Origin: Chryseobacterium panacisoli
Lineage (GTDB): Bacteria; Bacteroidota; Bacteroidia; Flavobacteriales; Weeksellaceae
Direction of reading: 5' to 3'
Assembly: GCF_008274625.1 (NCBI RefSeq)
Contig: NZ_VTRU01000002.1
Span: forward strand, 1 to 64,000
Length of the DNA: 64,000 nucleotides
Both the position numbers and the translations under genes were made by a program. The first letter of the stretch is position 1. Each line of letters starts with the position of its first letter. Shown piece by piece: positions 43,307 through 52,095 of the stretch. Below the pieces are notes generated by a model. The model had not been told where the DNA came from, ran no database searches, and was given only the letters and a program-made list of their open reading frames with translations.

Positions 43307-45103
43307 CTATTTTTGTTTTTGAGCCCAAAGCTCCATTTTTCTGTTCAGAACATCCAAAGGAAGGCATCCCTGGCTTAATACTTCATCATGGAAGCTTGCC
43401 AGATTGAATTTATTTCCAAGTTCTTTCTGATACTTTTCTCTCAGCTCGCGGATTCTTAAAGAGCCTATTTTGTAGCCTAAAGCCTGTCCCGGCATTGCCA
43501 TATATCTTTCTACTTCTGCCGTGGCAGCTCCTTCGTCATAAGAAATGTTGCTTAAGAAATATTTGATGGCTTCTTCTCTTGACATTTTTCCGGTATGAAG
43601 TCCTGTGTCTACCACAAGTCGTACAGCTCTCAGCATCTGATCGCTCAGGTATCCCATTTTCTGGTAAGGATCCGTATATAAGCCGAATTCAGGACCTAAA
43701 GTTTCACAATAATGTGCCCATCCTTCACCATATGCTCCAAACCAACCGAACCTCATGAATTTTGGAAGCTTAGTGTTTTCCTGTTGTAAAGAAACCTGGT
43801 AATGATGTCCCGGAATCGCTTCATGAAGGAAAAGAGACTCCATTCCTGAAGTAACATTGAATTTGGTAGGGTCAGGCAGAGGAACATAAAATATACCTGC
43901 TCTTTTACCATCCGGAGTTCCCGGAATGTATTCTGCACTAGCACTTGCCTCTCTGAATTTTTCCGTCTGTCTGATTTCAAATTTTGTTTTTGGAGTTACA
44001 TTGAACATCGTTTTCAGTTTCGGAGTAATCTTCGTAAGAATACCGTTGAAGGCATTTAAAACTTCTTTAGAGGTTTTATAAGGCATTGCCTTTGGATCTG
44101 TTTTCACAAAAGTAATAAACTCTTCCAGGCTGCCGGTAAAACCTACCTGCTGCTTTACTTTTTCCATTTCTGCACGAAGCATAGCTACCTGCTGTAGTCC
44201 GATTTTATTGATCTCATCAGGAGACTTTTTAGTAGTGGTCCAGCTTTTTACATAATAGCTGTAGATTTCATTTCCGTTAGGAAGGCTGTTGTATCCGTCT
44301 GTATCTCTTGCTTTTGGAAGATAGTCTTTTTCTAAAAATACTCCCATTTTAGTATAAGCCGGAATAATTTTTTTCGTGATAGCGTCTTTATAAAGTGCTG
44401 AAAATTTATCTTTCTGATCCTGAGTGAAGTTTTTAGGAAAGTTTTTAACCGGTCCGTAGAAAATGTTTTTTTCCATATCAGATGTGGTGATTTCCTCGGC
44501 CTTCATCTGGGGAATCATTTTGATAACCAGTTTTTTAGGAAGTACTACCTTATTGTTGATTCCCTCACGGAAGTTATCTGTTGCGGCATCCATCCATTCC
44601 GGGAATTTTTCCATTCTTTTCAGCCAGTCGCTGTAGTCTTTTTCAGTTTTGAAAGGCTGGCTGCCCTGTCCGCTTCCATACAAGGGAAAAGTAAGCGGGA
44701 GCCCCCCAAATTGGGTAAAAGGAATATATTCCGGGTGATAGGCATAGGCCTCAATTTTGTCTTTTAAAGTATAATCCAGTACATCATACACCACCTTATC
44801 TTCATCAGAAAGGGATTTGTAATCTACATGCTCCAGTTGTTTCTGTACAGAATTGTAGAAAGCGATTTCTCCTGAGATAAAATCTTTATCAATATTGATA
44901 GGAAGCTGGTCGTTGTATCTTGTATCTCCCTGAGAGGTAGCGTCTAAAGGATAGAGTTTAAGATATTGCTCATAATAGTTGGAAGCAATAGAATCCAGGT
45001 TGCTGGGGGTCACTTTGGTAAGGGGAGAATCTGTCTTTTTGCATGAAGCAAGCCCGATCATCAATCCTAATCCAAGTATACCTTTTGATAAAATGTTTTT
45101 CAT
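43307..45103 (-). CDS. DUF885 family lipoprotein, metallopeptidase-like
   Basis: 598 residues. It begins with a lipoprotein signal (MKNILSKGILGLGLMIGLASC, lipobox LASC) and is therefore expected at an outer membrane or periplasmic face. The zinc motif HEAIPGHHYQ with downstream EGWAHYCETLGPEFGLY is the DUF885 active-site signature, and the C-terminal PGQALGYKIGSLRIRELREKY is conserved. It is likely a peptidase of unknown substrate. The decayed gene follows it immediately on the same strand. Confidence 0.92.
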   Translation of the reverse strand: MKNILSKGILGLGLMIGLASCKKTDSPLTKVTPSNLDSIASNYYEQYLKLYPLDATSQGDTRYNDQLPINIDKDFISGEIAFYNSVQKQLEHVDYKSLSDEDKVVYDVLDYTLKDKIEAYAYHPEYIPFTQFGGLPLTFPLYGSGQGSQPFKTEKDYSDWLKRMEKFPEWMDAATDNFREGINNKVVLPKKLVIKMIPQMKAEEITTSDMEKNIFYGPVKNFPKNFTQDQKDKFSALYKDAITKKIIPAYTKMGVFLEKDYLPKARDTDGYNSLPNGNEIYSYYVKSWTTTKKSPDEINKIGLQQVAMLRAEMEKVKQQVGFTGSLEEFITFVKTDPKAMPYKTSKEVLNAFNGILTKITPKLKTMFNVTPKTKFEIRQTEKFREASASAEYIPGTPDGKRAGIFYVPLPDPTKFNVTSGMESLFLHEAIPGHHYQVSLQQENTKLPKFMRFGWFGAYGEGWAHYCETLGPEFGLYTDPYQKMGYLSDQMLRAVRLVVDTGLHTGKMSREEAIKYFLSNISYDEGAATAEVERYMAMPGQALGYKIGSLRIRELREKYQKELGNKFNLASFHDEVLSQGCLPLDVLNRKMELWAQKQK

Positions 45104-45216
45104 TTTCAGAATCTTTATGAAAACAAAAGTAAGTATTATTGGGATATTCAGACTTATGGTATGAGTTGATTTTAAAAAATTATTTTCAAAATCCTTTCAA
45201 CTTTGAATCAATTTTT

Positions 45217-45224
45217 TATCTTTG
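45217..45224 (+). promoter_or_regulatory. Minus-7 promoter box
   Basis: TATCTTTG, an exact TAnnTTTG match, lies 48 bp before the 45273 start codon. Confidence 0.45.
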
Positions 45225-45272
45225 TCTAAAACGTTTAACAATCATATTATTACAGTTCTTTTTTAAGAAAAA

Positions 45273-45734
45273 ATGAAAGGGATTTTAAAAATTTACCATC
45301 CGGAGGAGACGCTAAAATACAATATCAGAAATACTTATTGTAAGGCAGTTTACAGCAACCAACAACATTTTTTAGAGGTTGAAGTTATTACGGATGACAG
45401 TTTGGATCACGTAGACGATGATTCACTACAGTACAACTTTCCGCAGCTTTCACTTGAAGTTTTTGATTTTCCTATCGAATCAGCGGAAATAGAAGGAAAA
45501 ACTATCACAATCAATGATTCCGATGAAGAAACCTACACGGAAGTAGACCTTTTCGATGACGAAGATGCCTATATCTATGACAATGAGCTTCTTTTTGAAA
45601 AAAATGAAGAAGGAGAGCTTCAGGTCATCTGGAAGGGCACTATTGATGATTTCTACACAGGATCAGATACACCGATTCCTTTTAGATTAAAATGCGAGTT
45701 CAAGCAGGATGATATTGAGGTAGACGAGGATTAA
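45273..45734 (+). CDS. Acidic hypothetical protein
   Basis: 153 residues, very rich in Asp and Glu (DDSLDHVDDDS; NDSDEETYTEVDLFDDEDAYIYDNE). There is no signal peptide and no membrane segment. Beta-strand-like parts (KAVYSNQQHFLEVEVIT; IPFRLKCEF) suggest a small soluble fold. The family is not recognised. It is monocistronic, between the DUF885 gene (divergent) and the ExbB operon. Confidence 0.7.
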   Translation: MKGILKIYHPEETLKYNIRNTYCKAVYSNQQHFLEVEVITDDSLDHVDDDSLQYNFPQLSLEVFDFPIESAEIEGKTITINDSDEETYTEVDLFDDEDAYIYDNELLFEKNEEGELQVIWKGTIDDFYTGSDTPIPFRLKCEFKQDDIEVDED

Positions 45735-45870
45735 CGATCGTTTTCATCCTTTTTTAATACCGGATTTCTTTTCAAATTTATTTTTGGAAAGAAATTTGCT
45801 GTTGGTAAATCATAACAAATTTTAAGTTGTTTTTAAGCAATTTTTAAGAGTTCAATTCATAATATTCTAC

Positions 45871-45878
45871 TACATTTG
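45871..45878 (+). promoter_or_regulatory. Minus-7 promoter box for exbB operon
   Basis: TACATTTG matches TAnnTTTG, 30 bp before the exbB start. Confidence 0.5.
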
Positions 45879-45907
45879 TCGTTGAAATTTAATAAAATTT
45901 ACATTTA

Positions 45908-46612
45908 ATGCTGTTAACGGAACTTTCTCAGATTTTATTTGCACAAATCGCTACACCTGCAGTTGCTGCAGACAACTTAGAGTTCTCATTCTGGAAAATT
46001 ATGTTCCACGGAGGTGCATTCGCTAAAATAGTGATGGTCACGGTATTGCTGTTGGGAATATTTTCTCTGTATCTGTTTTTTGAAAGGTTTTTCTTTATCA
46101 AAAGACTGACTTCAAAAACGGATTCCAACTTCATGAATAATATTGAAGACTTTATCAAAGCTGGAAAAATAGAGGCAGCAGCGGATTATTGCAAAACGCA
46201 AAATTCCCCGGAAGGAAGGATTTTAGAAAAAGGCATTTCAAGACTTGGGCGCCCTGTTTCCGATATCGTAAGTGCTATGGAAGCGCAGGCTCAGGTAGAG
46301 GTTGCTAATATGGAGAAAAACCTGAACCTTTTGGCTGTAGTACCGAGTATTGCACCGATGTTAGGGCTTTTAGGTACCGTAATAGGGATGATTATTGCTT
46401 TCTTTAATTTATCCCATGCCACAGGATCTTTCTCACCGAAAACGCTTTCGGAAGGTATTTATACCGCTTTGGGACAGACCGCTGTAGGTTTGGCCGTAGC
46501 AATTCCTGCTAACTTCTGTTACAATATTCTATTGACAAGGATTGATAAATTTGTACTGAAGGCTCAGAATATGTCAGGAGAATTTTTGGATCTTATCAAC
46601 AAACCTTTATAA
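45908..46612 (+). CDS. exbB: ExbB/TolQ-family proton channel subunit
   Basis: 234 residues with three membrane segments: about 37-58 (KIVMVTVLLLGIFSLYLFFERF), about 140-165 (LAVVPSIAPMLGLLGTVIGMIIAFF) and about 185-205 (TALGQTAVGLAVAIPANFCYNIL). The MotA/TolQ/ExbB signature is LGLLGTVIGMI. It uses the proton gradient to drive TonB or Tol systems together with ExbD and TonB, which follow at 12 and 35 bp. An extended N-terminal region comes before TM1. Confidence 0.94.
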   Translation: MLLTELSQILFAQIATPAVAADNLEFSFWKIMFHGGAFAKIVMVTVLLLGIFSLYLFFERFFFIKRLTSKTDSNFMNNIEDFIKAGKIEAAADYCKTQNSPEGRILEKGISRLGRPVSDIVSAMEAQAQVEVANMEKNLNLLAVVPSIAPMLGLLGTVIGMIIAFFNLSHATGSFSPKTLSEGIYTALGQTAVGLAVAIPANFCYNILLTRIDKFVLKAQNMSGEFLDLINKPL

Positions 46613-46624
46613 ATCTTCCTTACG

Positions 46625-47023
46625 ATGAAAATTCAGAGAAGAAATAAAGCAAACCCGGAATTCAGTTTAGCAGCGATGACAGACGTTATCCTGTTGATGC
46701 TGATTTTCTTTATGATCACATCTTCAGCAGCCAATCAAAGTGCTATTGATGTGAATCTGCCGAAAGCCGGAGCAGTTGAAGACAATATACCTAATCCTTT
46801 GACGGTAAGTATTAAGCCGGATGGTTCGTTTTTTGTAGATGACAATCCAGCAAATAAAGGAGAATTGGAGAAGATTATTGTAGATAAATTAGCGAACCAG
46901 ACTAATAAATCATTTACGATAAGAGCTGACGAAAATACATTACATAAAGATGTTGTTTTTGTGATGGAAATTGCTGAAAAATATAAATTTAACATCGCTA
47001 TTGCAACCGTTAAAGACAAATAA
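46625..47023 (+). CDS. exbD: ExbD/TolR biopolymer transport protein
   Basis: 132 residues. One membrane segment near the N-terminus contains the functional Asp (LAAMTDVILLMLIFFMITSS), followed by a periplasmic domain (VSIKPDGSFFVDDNP...KSFTIRADENTLHKDVVFVMEIAEKYKFNIAIATVK). It is the middle gene of exbB-exbD-tonB. Confidence 0.94.
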   Translation: MKIQRRNKANPEFSLAAMTDVILLMLIFFMITSSAANQSAIDVNLPKAGAVEDNIPNPLTVSIKPDGSFFVDDNPANKGELEKIIVDKLANQTNKSFTIRADENTLHKDVVFVMEIAEKYKFNIAIATVKDK

Positions 47024-47058
47024 TAAATCCGAAGATTCGGAAAGAATTACTTTTTAAG

Positions 47059-47943
47059 ATGAGAAGCTATACAGCCAACAGAAACGAAGAAAATAAAGAT
47101 AGGATAAAGAGCGCCCTGCTTTCTGTTCTTATCTGGGCTGCTATTTTGCTTTTTGTTTTTTTGTATAAATTAAAACCTGAGCTGGATAAAGAACCCGAAA
47201 TGGTAACGACTATGCTGGTCAATTTCGGCGATAACAGAAATGGAAAAGGAATTGAAGAGCCCGCGGAACAGCCTGGAAGTCTTGCTGCAGCCACAGAAGA
47301 AGTGACACCTGAGCCTGCAGAAACACCTGTGCCGGAAACAAAGACTGTTGTAAAGCCGGAACCAACTCCTGAGCCCAAGAAAGCAGACATTAAGGAGAAG
47401 GTTATCACAGGAAATAATTTAAAAACAACAGTTCCTAAGAAAGAGGAATCAAAAAAAGCTGTAAAAAAAGAGGCAACAAGTACCAGTGCTTCTAAAAATA
47501 CTAAGAAATCCGGGGCTGCAACAGCCAATTCAAAAACAGGAAATGGAGACGGAAAAGGGAATGCCGCTATTGGAAACCTGATTAAAGGAAGAGGAACAAA
47601 AGCAGGAAGCCAGGGAACAGGCGAGGGAATAGGAAATGCAGGAGATCCTTTAGGAGGTGACGGAAACGGAGACAGTAAAGTAGGAATCGACAGAAAACTT
47701 GTTGGATATATTCCGGGAACAATGGGCAGAGGAGGTGCACAGCCATCTCACAGCTGTACCGCAAGCGGATCAATTACCGTTGCCTACACTGTAGATAAAG
47801 CAGGAAATGTAGTATCTGCAAGAAGATTGGGAGGAGTTTCTGATCCTTGTGTATCATCCACATCGGTAGCCTGGGTAAAGAAATATGTAAAAGCAGAGAA
47901 AGCCAGTACTTCTTCCACCGGAACTTATAAAATTACATTCTAA
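47059..47943 (+). CDS. TonB-like energy transducer
   Basis: 294 residues: an N-terminal membrane anchor (AALLSVLIWAAILLFVFLYK region, residues about 20-37), a long Pro/Glu/Lys-rich spacer (EPAETPVPETKTVVKPEPTP), a Gly-rich stretch (TGEGIGNAGDPLGGDGNGD) and a C-terminal TonB_C-like domain (SGSITVAYTVDKAGNVVSARRLGG...YKITF). Two cysteines bracket this domain (HSC, DPC) and may form a disulfide. It probably energises outer membrane receptors such as the one at 15195, but several TonB paralogues usually exist. Confidence 0.88.
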   Translation: MRSYTANRNEENKDRIKSALLSVLIWAAILLFVFLYKLKPELDKEPEMVTTMLVNFGDNRNGKGIEEPAEQPGSLAAATEEVTPEPAETPVPETKTVVKPEPTPEPKKADIKEKVITGNNLKTTVPKKEESKKAVKKEATSTSASKNTKKSGAATANSKTGNGDGKGNAAIGNLIKGRGTKAGSQGTGEGIGNAGDPLGGDGNGDSKVGIDRKLVGYIPGTMGRGGAQPSHSCTASGSITVAYTVDKAGNVVSARRLGGVSDPCVSSTSVAWVKKYVKAEKASTSSTGTYKITF

Positions 47944-47948
47944 AATAC

Positions 47949-47976
47949 AAAAGCACTTTATTCAAGTGCTTTTTTT
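47949..47976. terminator. Bidirectional terminator after the exbB operon
   Basis: AAAAGCACTT, loop TATTC and AAGTGCTTTT form a 10-bp stem with T runs on both strands, between convergent genes. On the minus side it overlaps the end of the 47958 gene. Confidence 0.82.
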
Positions 47977-48350
47977 AATTCGTTTATTCTGTTGATTATT
48001 GGAAGCGCAAAAATTCCGCTGGTCTGAAGATACAACTCGTAGAATGTTTTTGCCTTATCCTGAAAATCTTTGTTGTGATCATGTCTGCTGTTGAAGTAGA
48101 AAAGATTTCCCAGCATTTCGTAATAATCTTTGTGATCTCTTTCCTGTCTTTCATTGACAATGGCAATTATTTCTTCCTTCGTTTTAGAAGAAACTTCCGT
48201 GAAGCTCATCTTAAAAATATCTCGCATGAGTGTATCAAAATCCAGTTCTTTCTGCATTAAACTTTCTTCAGGTTTATCGAGAATAAGTTTTTCCAACGCC
48301 TGGGTCAACTGGCGGATAAGTCTTAGGGTAAATTCTTTATCTGTAATCAT
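47958..48350 (-). CDS. Hypothetical helical protein downstream of a heptamer repeat
   Basis: 130 residues, soluble and mainly alpha-helical (EFTLRLIRQLTQALEKLILDKPEESL; HKDYYEMLGNLFYFNSRHDHNKDFQDKAKTFYELYL). It resembles small proteins of the DUF6483 type, but the family is not certain. What is notable is that its start codon lies only 14 bp from a 15-copy TAGCAAC tandem repeat, so its transcription or translation could vary with copy number. Confidence 0.72.
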   Translation of the reverse strand: MITDKEFTLRLIRQLTQALEKLILDKPEESLMQKELDFDTLMRDIFKMSFTEVSSKTKEEIIAIVNERQERDHKDYYEMLGNLFYFNSRHDHNKDFQDKAKTFYELYLQTSGIFALPIINRINELKKALE

Positions 48351-48364
48351 AAATAGGTAGTTTT

Positions 48365-48472
48365 GTTGCTAGTTGCTAGTTGCTAGTTGCTAGTTGCTAG
48401 TTGCTAGTTGCTAGTTGCTAGTTGCTAGTTGCTAGTTGCTAGTTGCTAGTTGCTAGTTGCTAGTTGCTAGTT
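48365..48472. repeat. Heptanucleotide tandem repeat (GTTGCTA x15)
   Basis: Fifteen perfect copies of GTTGCTA (48365-48469) plus three further bases, no mismatches. It lies between the stop of the four-helix-bundle gene and the start of the 47958 gene, both on the minus strand. A perfect array of this length is prone to slippage. Confidence 0.98.
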
Positions 48473-48476
48473 TGGA

Positions 48477-48842
48477 TTATGTTCGCCAGTTTAATTGGAC
48501 GTATTTTATAAAGTTATTGATTTTTCCTCCCAGAAGTTTGTATTGTTCTGATTTTTCTTTAAAGTCTAAGCTTAATTCTGGGTAGAGGAGGTTGATTTTT
48601 GATAAATGACAAACGGTTTCGTCACAACTTGCCTGAGAGTAAGTAAGGAATCTAATAAAATCACCTTTGTAATTGTTTCTTCCATAACCTTCTGCAATGT
48701 TTGTAACAACAGAATCGGCAGATCGCCTCAATTGGCTACCCAGTTCATATAATTCATAGTTGGGTAGTTTGAGTGAGAGTTTATGTGTTTCAATAAACAA
48801 TTCAAAAGCAATATTATAAATGTCAAGTTTTTCGTAACTCAT
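48477..48842 (-). CDS. Four-helix-bundle protein (23S rRNA intervening-sequence family)
   Basis: 121 residues with the family layout: YEKLDIYNIAFELFIETHKLSLKLP, YELGSQLRRSADSVVTNIAEGYGR and FIRFLTYSQASCDETVCHL. Homologues form pentameric bundles of unknown function and are often scattered near repeats in Bacteroidota. The tandem repeat begins 4 bp after its stop. Confidence 0.9.
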   Translation of the reverse strand: MSYEKLDIYNIAFELFIETHKLSLKLPNYELYELGSQLRRSADSVVTNIAEGYGRNNYKGDFIRFLTYSQASCDETVCHLSKINLLYPELSLDFKEKSEQYKLLGGKINNFIKYVQLNWRT

Positions 48843-48897
48843 TAATATCTTTTTTAACGATTAAAAAAAACAGTAACTGCCAACCAGCAACTTTTGA

Positions 48898-50301
48898 TTA
48901 AGCAAAGAACAGATAAGCCAGCGCAATTGCAGTGATAACCCCCACCAAATCGGCCAGAAGCATAGCAATTACCGTGTATCTTGTATTCTTAACGGCTACG
49001 GCACCAAAATAGACTGCGATCACATAAAAAGTAGTATCTGAACTTCCCTGAAGTACTGCGGCTAATTTGCCCTGAAAACTGTCAGCTCCGAATGTTGCCA
49101 TTGTATCCACCATCATTCCTCTGGCTCCTGAACCTGATAAAGGCTTGATTAAAGCTGTCGGAAGCCCGTCCACGAATCTTGGATCCATATTGGCCACGTT
49201 CGCTACCCATTTCATTCCGTCAATGATCACATCAAAAACACCGGAAGTTCTTAATAATGAAATGGCAATCAGCATCCCAACCAGGTAAGGAATAATCTTG
49301 ACACAGGTATTGAATCCTTCTTTTGCTCCTTCAATAAAGGCATCAAAAACGTTTATTTTCTTGTAAACGGCTCCAAGTACAATAGCAAGAAATATGAACA
49401 GAATCAAACCATTGCTTAATACTTTGCTGAAGTCGTCCAGTTCATCCTTACTCAATTGTACAAGGTATACTACTAATAAAGCGATAATGGCTGAAATTCC
49501 TCCTACATAAGCAATCACTACCGGACGAAGAAGATTGATCTTCTGATAGAGAGAAACGATAATCATTGCTGCCAAAGTAGCCGCGAAAGTAGCAATCATA
49601 CAAGGAAGGAAAATGTCTGTAGGTGTTTTGGAGCCCATGGATGCCCTGATCGCAATAATGGATACAGGAATCAGAGTCATACCTCCGGCATGGAGACACA
49701 GGAACATGATTTGAGAATTACTGGCTGTATCTTTATTAGGATTTAAAGTCTGGAGGCTTTCCATGGCTTTTAACCCAAAAGGAGTCGCTGCATTATCCAG
49801 TCCCAGAAGATTGGCGCTGAAATTCATCAGCATGTGCCCGAATGCGGGGTGGTTTTTCGGAATCTCAGGAAATAACTTAGAGAAAAATGGTTGAATCAGT
49901 CGGCTTAAAAGATTGATTCCGCCTGCTTTTTCAGCAATACTCATGAATCCCATGAATAAGGTCATAATCCCGATAAGGCCAAGACAGATCTTCACTGCAG
50001 TTTCTGAAGTGCCAATCACTCCATCAGCTTCCTGAACACGGTAAACGTTTACATTTTGCTTTAAAGAGTCCGTTTTATAGTGAATTCTGCTGTCTGCAAA
50101 ATCATTCTTTTTCATCAGGCTGTCTCTGACAATAGGAGAGAGACTGGTTATTGGCTGTGAAGCAATCTTCACGGTATCACCTCCTTTTCCAACTACCATA
50201 TCATTGAAAATGGTCTTATAATGACCTGACGACACGTATTTTATACTGGCAATGGCAATGGCAATGATAATAAAAGCCGACCAAATTCTGCTGAGAACCA
50301 T
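48898..50301 (-). CDS. Nucleoside-recognition (Gate) membrane protein, SpmA/SpmB fusion-like
   Basis: 467 residues with about ten membrane segments. Two Gate (nucleoside recognition) domains can be placed. One has KICLGLIGIMTLFMGFMSIAEKAGG and NLLGLDNAATPFGLKAM; the other has FIEGAKEGFNTCVKIIPYLVGMLIAISLLRTSGVF and GSGARGMMVDTMATFGADSF...GSSDTTFYVIAVYFG. This equals SpmA followed by SpmB in one chain. In non-sporulating bacteria it is probably a transporter; the substrate is unknown. A soluble insert lies near residues 30-85. Confidence 0.9.
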   Translation of the reverse strand: MVLSRIWSAFIIIAIAIASIKYVSSGHYKTIFNDMVVGKGGDTVKIASQPITSLSPIVRDSLMKKNDFADSRIHYKTDSLKQNVNVYRVQEADGVIGTSETAVKICLGLIGIMTLFMGFMSIAEKAGGINLLSRLIQPFFSKLFPEIPKNHPAFGHMLMNFSANLLGLDNAATPFGLKAMESLQTLNPNKDTASNSQIMFLCLHAGGMTLIPVSIIAIRASMGSKTPTDIFLPCMIATFAATLAAMIIVSLYQKINLLRPVVIAYVGGISAIIALLVVYLVQLSKDELDDFSKVLSNGLILFIFLAIVLGAVYKKINVFDAFIEGAKEGFNTCVKIIPYLVGMLIAISLLRTSGVFDVIIDGMKWVANVANMDPRFVDGLPTALIKPLSGSGARGMMVDTMATFGADSFQGKLAAVLQGSSDTTFYVIAVYFGAVAVKNTRYTVIAMLLADLVGVITAIALAYLFFA

Positions 50302-50420
50302 CTGATTGATTTAATTGTTTAAACTTATCAAAAATACTTTAAACCACAAAAATAACTAAAGTCTTTTGTTATTCTGATGCGAAAGAGTACTAATGATGGT
50401 TGTCTGATTTTAAAGATTAT

Positions 50421-50578
50421 TTTAACGCAGTAAAGGTTTCTAATAATGAAGTGTGATTTTTTAGTTCGCAAAGGCGTTAGCGTTAAGCATAGAAATAGAT
50501 ACGTTGCAGAATGAAATGCCCCTGCGAACGAAAATATGCATGAAGCTTTATGTTTTCTTTGCGAATCGTGGCGTTTAA
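50421..50578. repeat. Intergenic element, copy 2, within an inverted repeat
   Basis: The 286-bp gap holds TTTAACGC (50421) and its inverse GCGTTTAA (50571). Inside, 50466-50534 (TCGCAAAGGC to GCGAACGAAAA) aligns with 42164-42230. A further CTTTGCGAATCGTGGCG lies at the right side. This looks like a non-coding mobile or palindromic element. Confidence 0.5.
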
Positions 50579-50587
50579 ATAAAGGAA

Positions 50588-51097
50588 TTATTCTTCCAAA
50601 TAAACAAGATGCCCTTCAAAATCATCATCCAGATTTTTCAGCACTTTGGCATCATCCATTTTTTTGATTAATGCCTCTACAAAAAAGCTTTTTTCAAAAA
50701 ACTGGCGGTGAATTCCCGGTAAAAGTTCCATGAAATAATCCATTCCGATTTTGTTGTTATGAAGATCCATTTTGGTTTCCAAAGGCTCATTCGGGAATAG
50801 CTCTTCATGCATGTCTGTAATTCTTTTGCAGAAATCAAGCGCTTTTTTGGGAGAAGAGATCTTACAGCAGTACATCATAATGAAGCAGCACCACAAAGCG
50901 TGTCTGAAAGCATTTCCAATTCCATTATTGGAGGCTGTTTCAGGGAATTTTTTCTGAGCTATGGTAAATGCTTTTATGGTAGCATGAAAACTCAGCAAGG
51001 CAAAAAGAGGATGAGGAAGGATAAGTGATAAAAGACGGATAATCTTTTTGAAACTCATACTTCTGATAGTATTGAAAAATATCTTGAAAGTTCTCAT
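50588..51097 (-). CDS. DUF6973-like hypothetical protein
   Basis: 169 residues. A central motif NGIGNAFRHALWCCFIMMYC with a later KMDLHNNKIGMDY gives the His/Asn pattern of DUF6973-type proteins, which may be enzymes. One hydrophobic segment lies near residues 22-42. No function is assigned. The start is directly upstream of the accD terminator. Confidence 0.78.
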   Translation of the reverse strand: MRTFKIFFNTIRSMSFKKIIRLLSLILPHPLFALLSFHATIKAFTIAQKKFPETASNNGIGNAFRHALWCCFIMMYCCKISSPKKALDFCKRITDMHEELFPNEPLETKMDLHNNKIGMDYFMELLPGIHRQFFEKSFFVEALIKKMDDAKVLKNLDDDFEGHLVYLEE

Positions 51098-51104
51098 AAA
51101 TAAA

Positions 51105-51130
51105 AATCTCTCCCTAATTAGAGAGAGATT
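51105..51130 (-). terminator. Terminator of accD
   Basis: AATCTCTC-c-CTAA and TTAG-a-GAGAGATT form a 12-bp stem with one mismatch. On the minus strand it is followed by TTTATTTAT, 20 bp after the accD stop. Confidence 0.75.
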
Positions 51131-51150
51131 GTATTGTTTTGTTACAGATA

Positions 51151-52005
51151 CTATACTTTTACAGCTAATAAATTCACTGTTTTTGCAACAGTATCCTGAA
51201 TTTCGGTTCTTTTTACGATGAAATCTACAAATCCTTTTTCCTGTAAGAATTCTGATGTCTGGAATCCTTCCGGTAAGTCTCTACCGATTGTTTCACGGAT
51301 TACTCTTGGTCCTGCGAAGCCAATCAAAGCTCCCGGTTCTGCCATAATGATATCAGCAGTCATTGCGAAAGAAGCTGTGATTCCTCCGAATGTAGGGTCA
51401 CAAAGATAAGCAATGTATAAAAGTCCTGCTTCAGAAAGCTGAGCTAATTTAGCCTGAACTTTTGCCAGCTGCATCAAAGAGTAAGTGGCTTCCTGCATTC
51501 TTGCGCCTCCGGACTGACAGATAATCATATACGGAAGTTTGTGCTTGATACAGTAATCAACTGCTCTTCTGATCTTTTCTCCCATTACAGAACCCAAAGA
51601 TCCACCGATGAAAGCAAAATCCATACAAGAAACTACCATTTCAGTTCCTTTTACAGTTCCTACAGCATTTCTGATAGAATCAGTAAGCTTGGTCTTTGCT
51701 TTTACTTCTTTCAAACGGTCTTTATAAGGCTTTGTATCTTTGAAGTTTAAGATATCAATACTTTCAACATTGGCATCCAGTTCGGTAAATTTACCACCGT
51801 CAAAAAGGATGTCAAAAAATTCCGCACTTCCTATTCTTACATGAAACCCGTCTTCAGGAGAAACATAGTTATTTCTCTTTAGTTCATCATGTTCCACAAC
51901 TTTTCCGGATGGAGTCTGATGCCAAAGGCCTTTGGGAACGTCCTTTTTTTCATCAGTAGAAGTGGTAATGTTTTTTGCTTTTCTTTTAAACCAGTCGAAT
52001 GCCAT
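51151..52005 (-). CDS. accD: Acetyl-CoA carboxylase carboxyltransferase subunit beta, no zinc ribbon
   Basis: 284 residues. It transfers CO2 from carboxybiotin to acetyl-CoA for fatty acid synthesis. The crotonase-type core is intact ([68 protein letters not shown]). The N-terminal ribbon has lost all four cysteines: [12 protein letters not shown] replaces the CPxC part and [14 protein letters not shown] the second pair. So zinc is not bound. The fba gene lies upstream on the same strand. Confidence 0.95.
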   Translation of the reverse strand: MAFDWFKRKAKNITTSTDEKKDVPKGLWHQTPSGKVVEHDELKRNNYVSPEDGFHVRIGSAEFFDILFDGGKFTELDANVESIDILNFKDTKPYKDRLKEVKAKTKLTDSIRNAVGTVKGTEMVVSCMDFAFIGGSLGSVMGEKIRRAVDYCIKHKLPYMIICQSGGARMQEATYSLMQLAKVQAKLAQLSEAGLLYIAYLCDPTFGGITASFAMTADIIMAEPGALIGFAGPRVIRETIGRDLPEGFQTSEFLQEKGFVDFIVKRTEIQDTVAKTVNLLAVKV

Positions 52006-52035
52006 TTTTGCTTGTATTAATGTATAAATGTAAAA

Positions 52036-52083
52036 TGTACCAATGCAAATGTATTTCTTATGAATCCCTTTTACATTGGTACA
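52036..52083. repeat. Inverted repeat between fba and accD
   Basis: TGTACCAATG and CATTGGTACA are perfect 10-bp inverted repeats with a 28-nt spacer, flanked by AAATGTA-type words. It could be a terminator for fba or an interspersed repeat. Confidence 0.5.
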
Positions 52084-52095
52084 AATGTACAGTTC

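Noticed and set aside
48365..48472. CRISPR-like array
   Set aside because: The repeats are contiguous 7-mers with no unique spacers and no cas gene is near; it is a simple tandem repeat.
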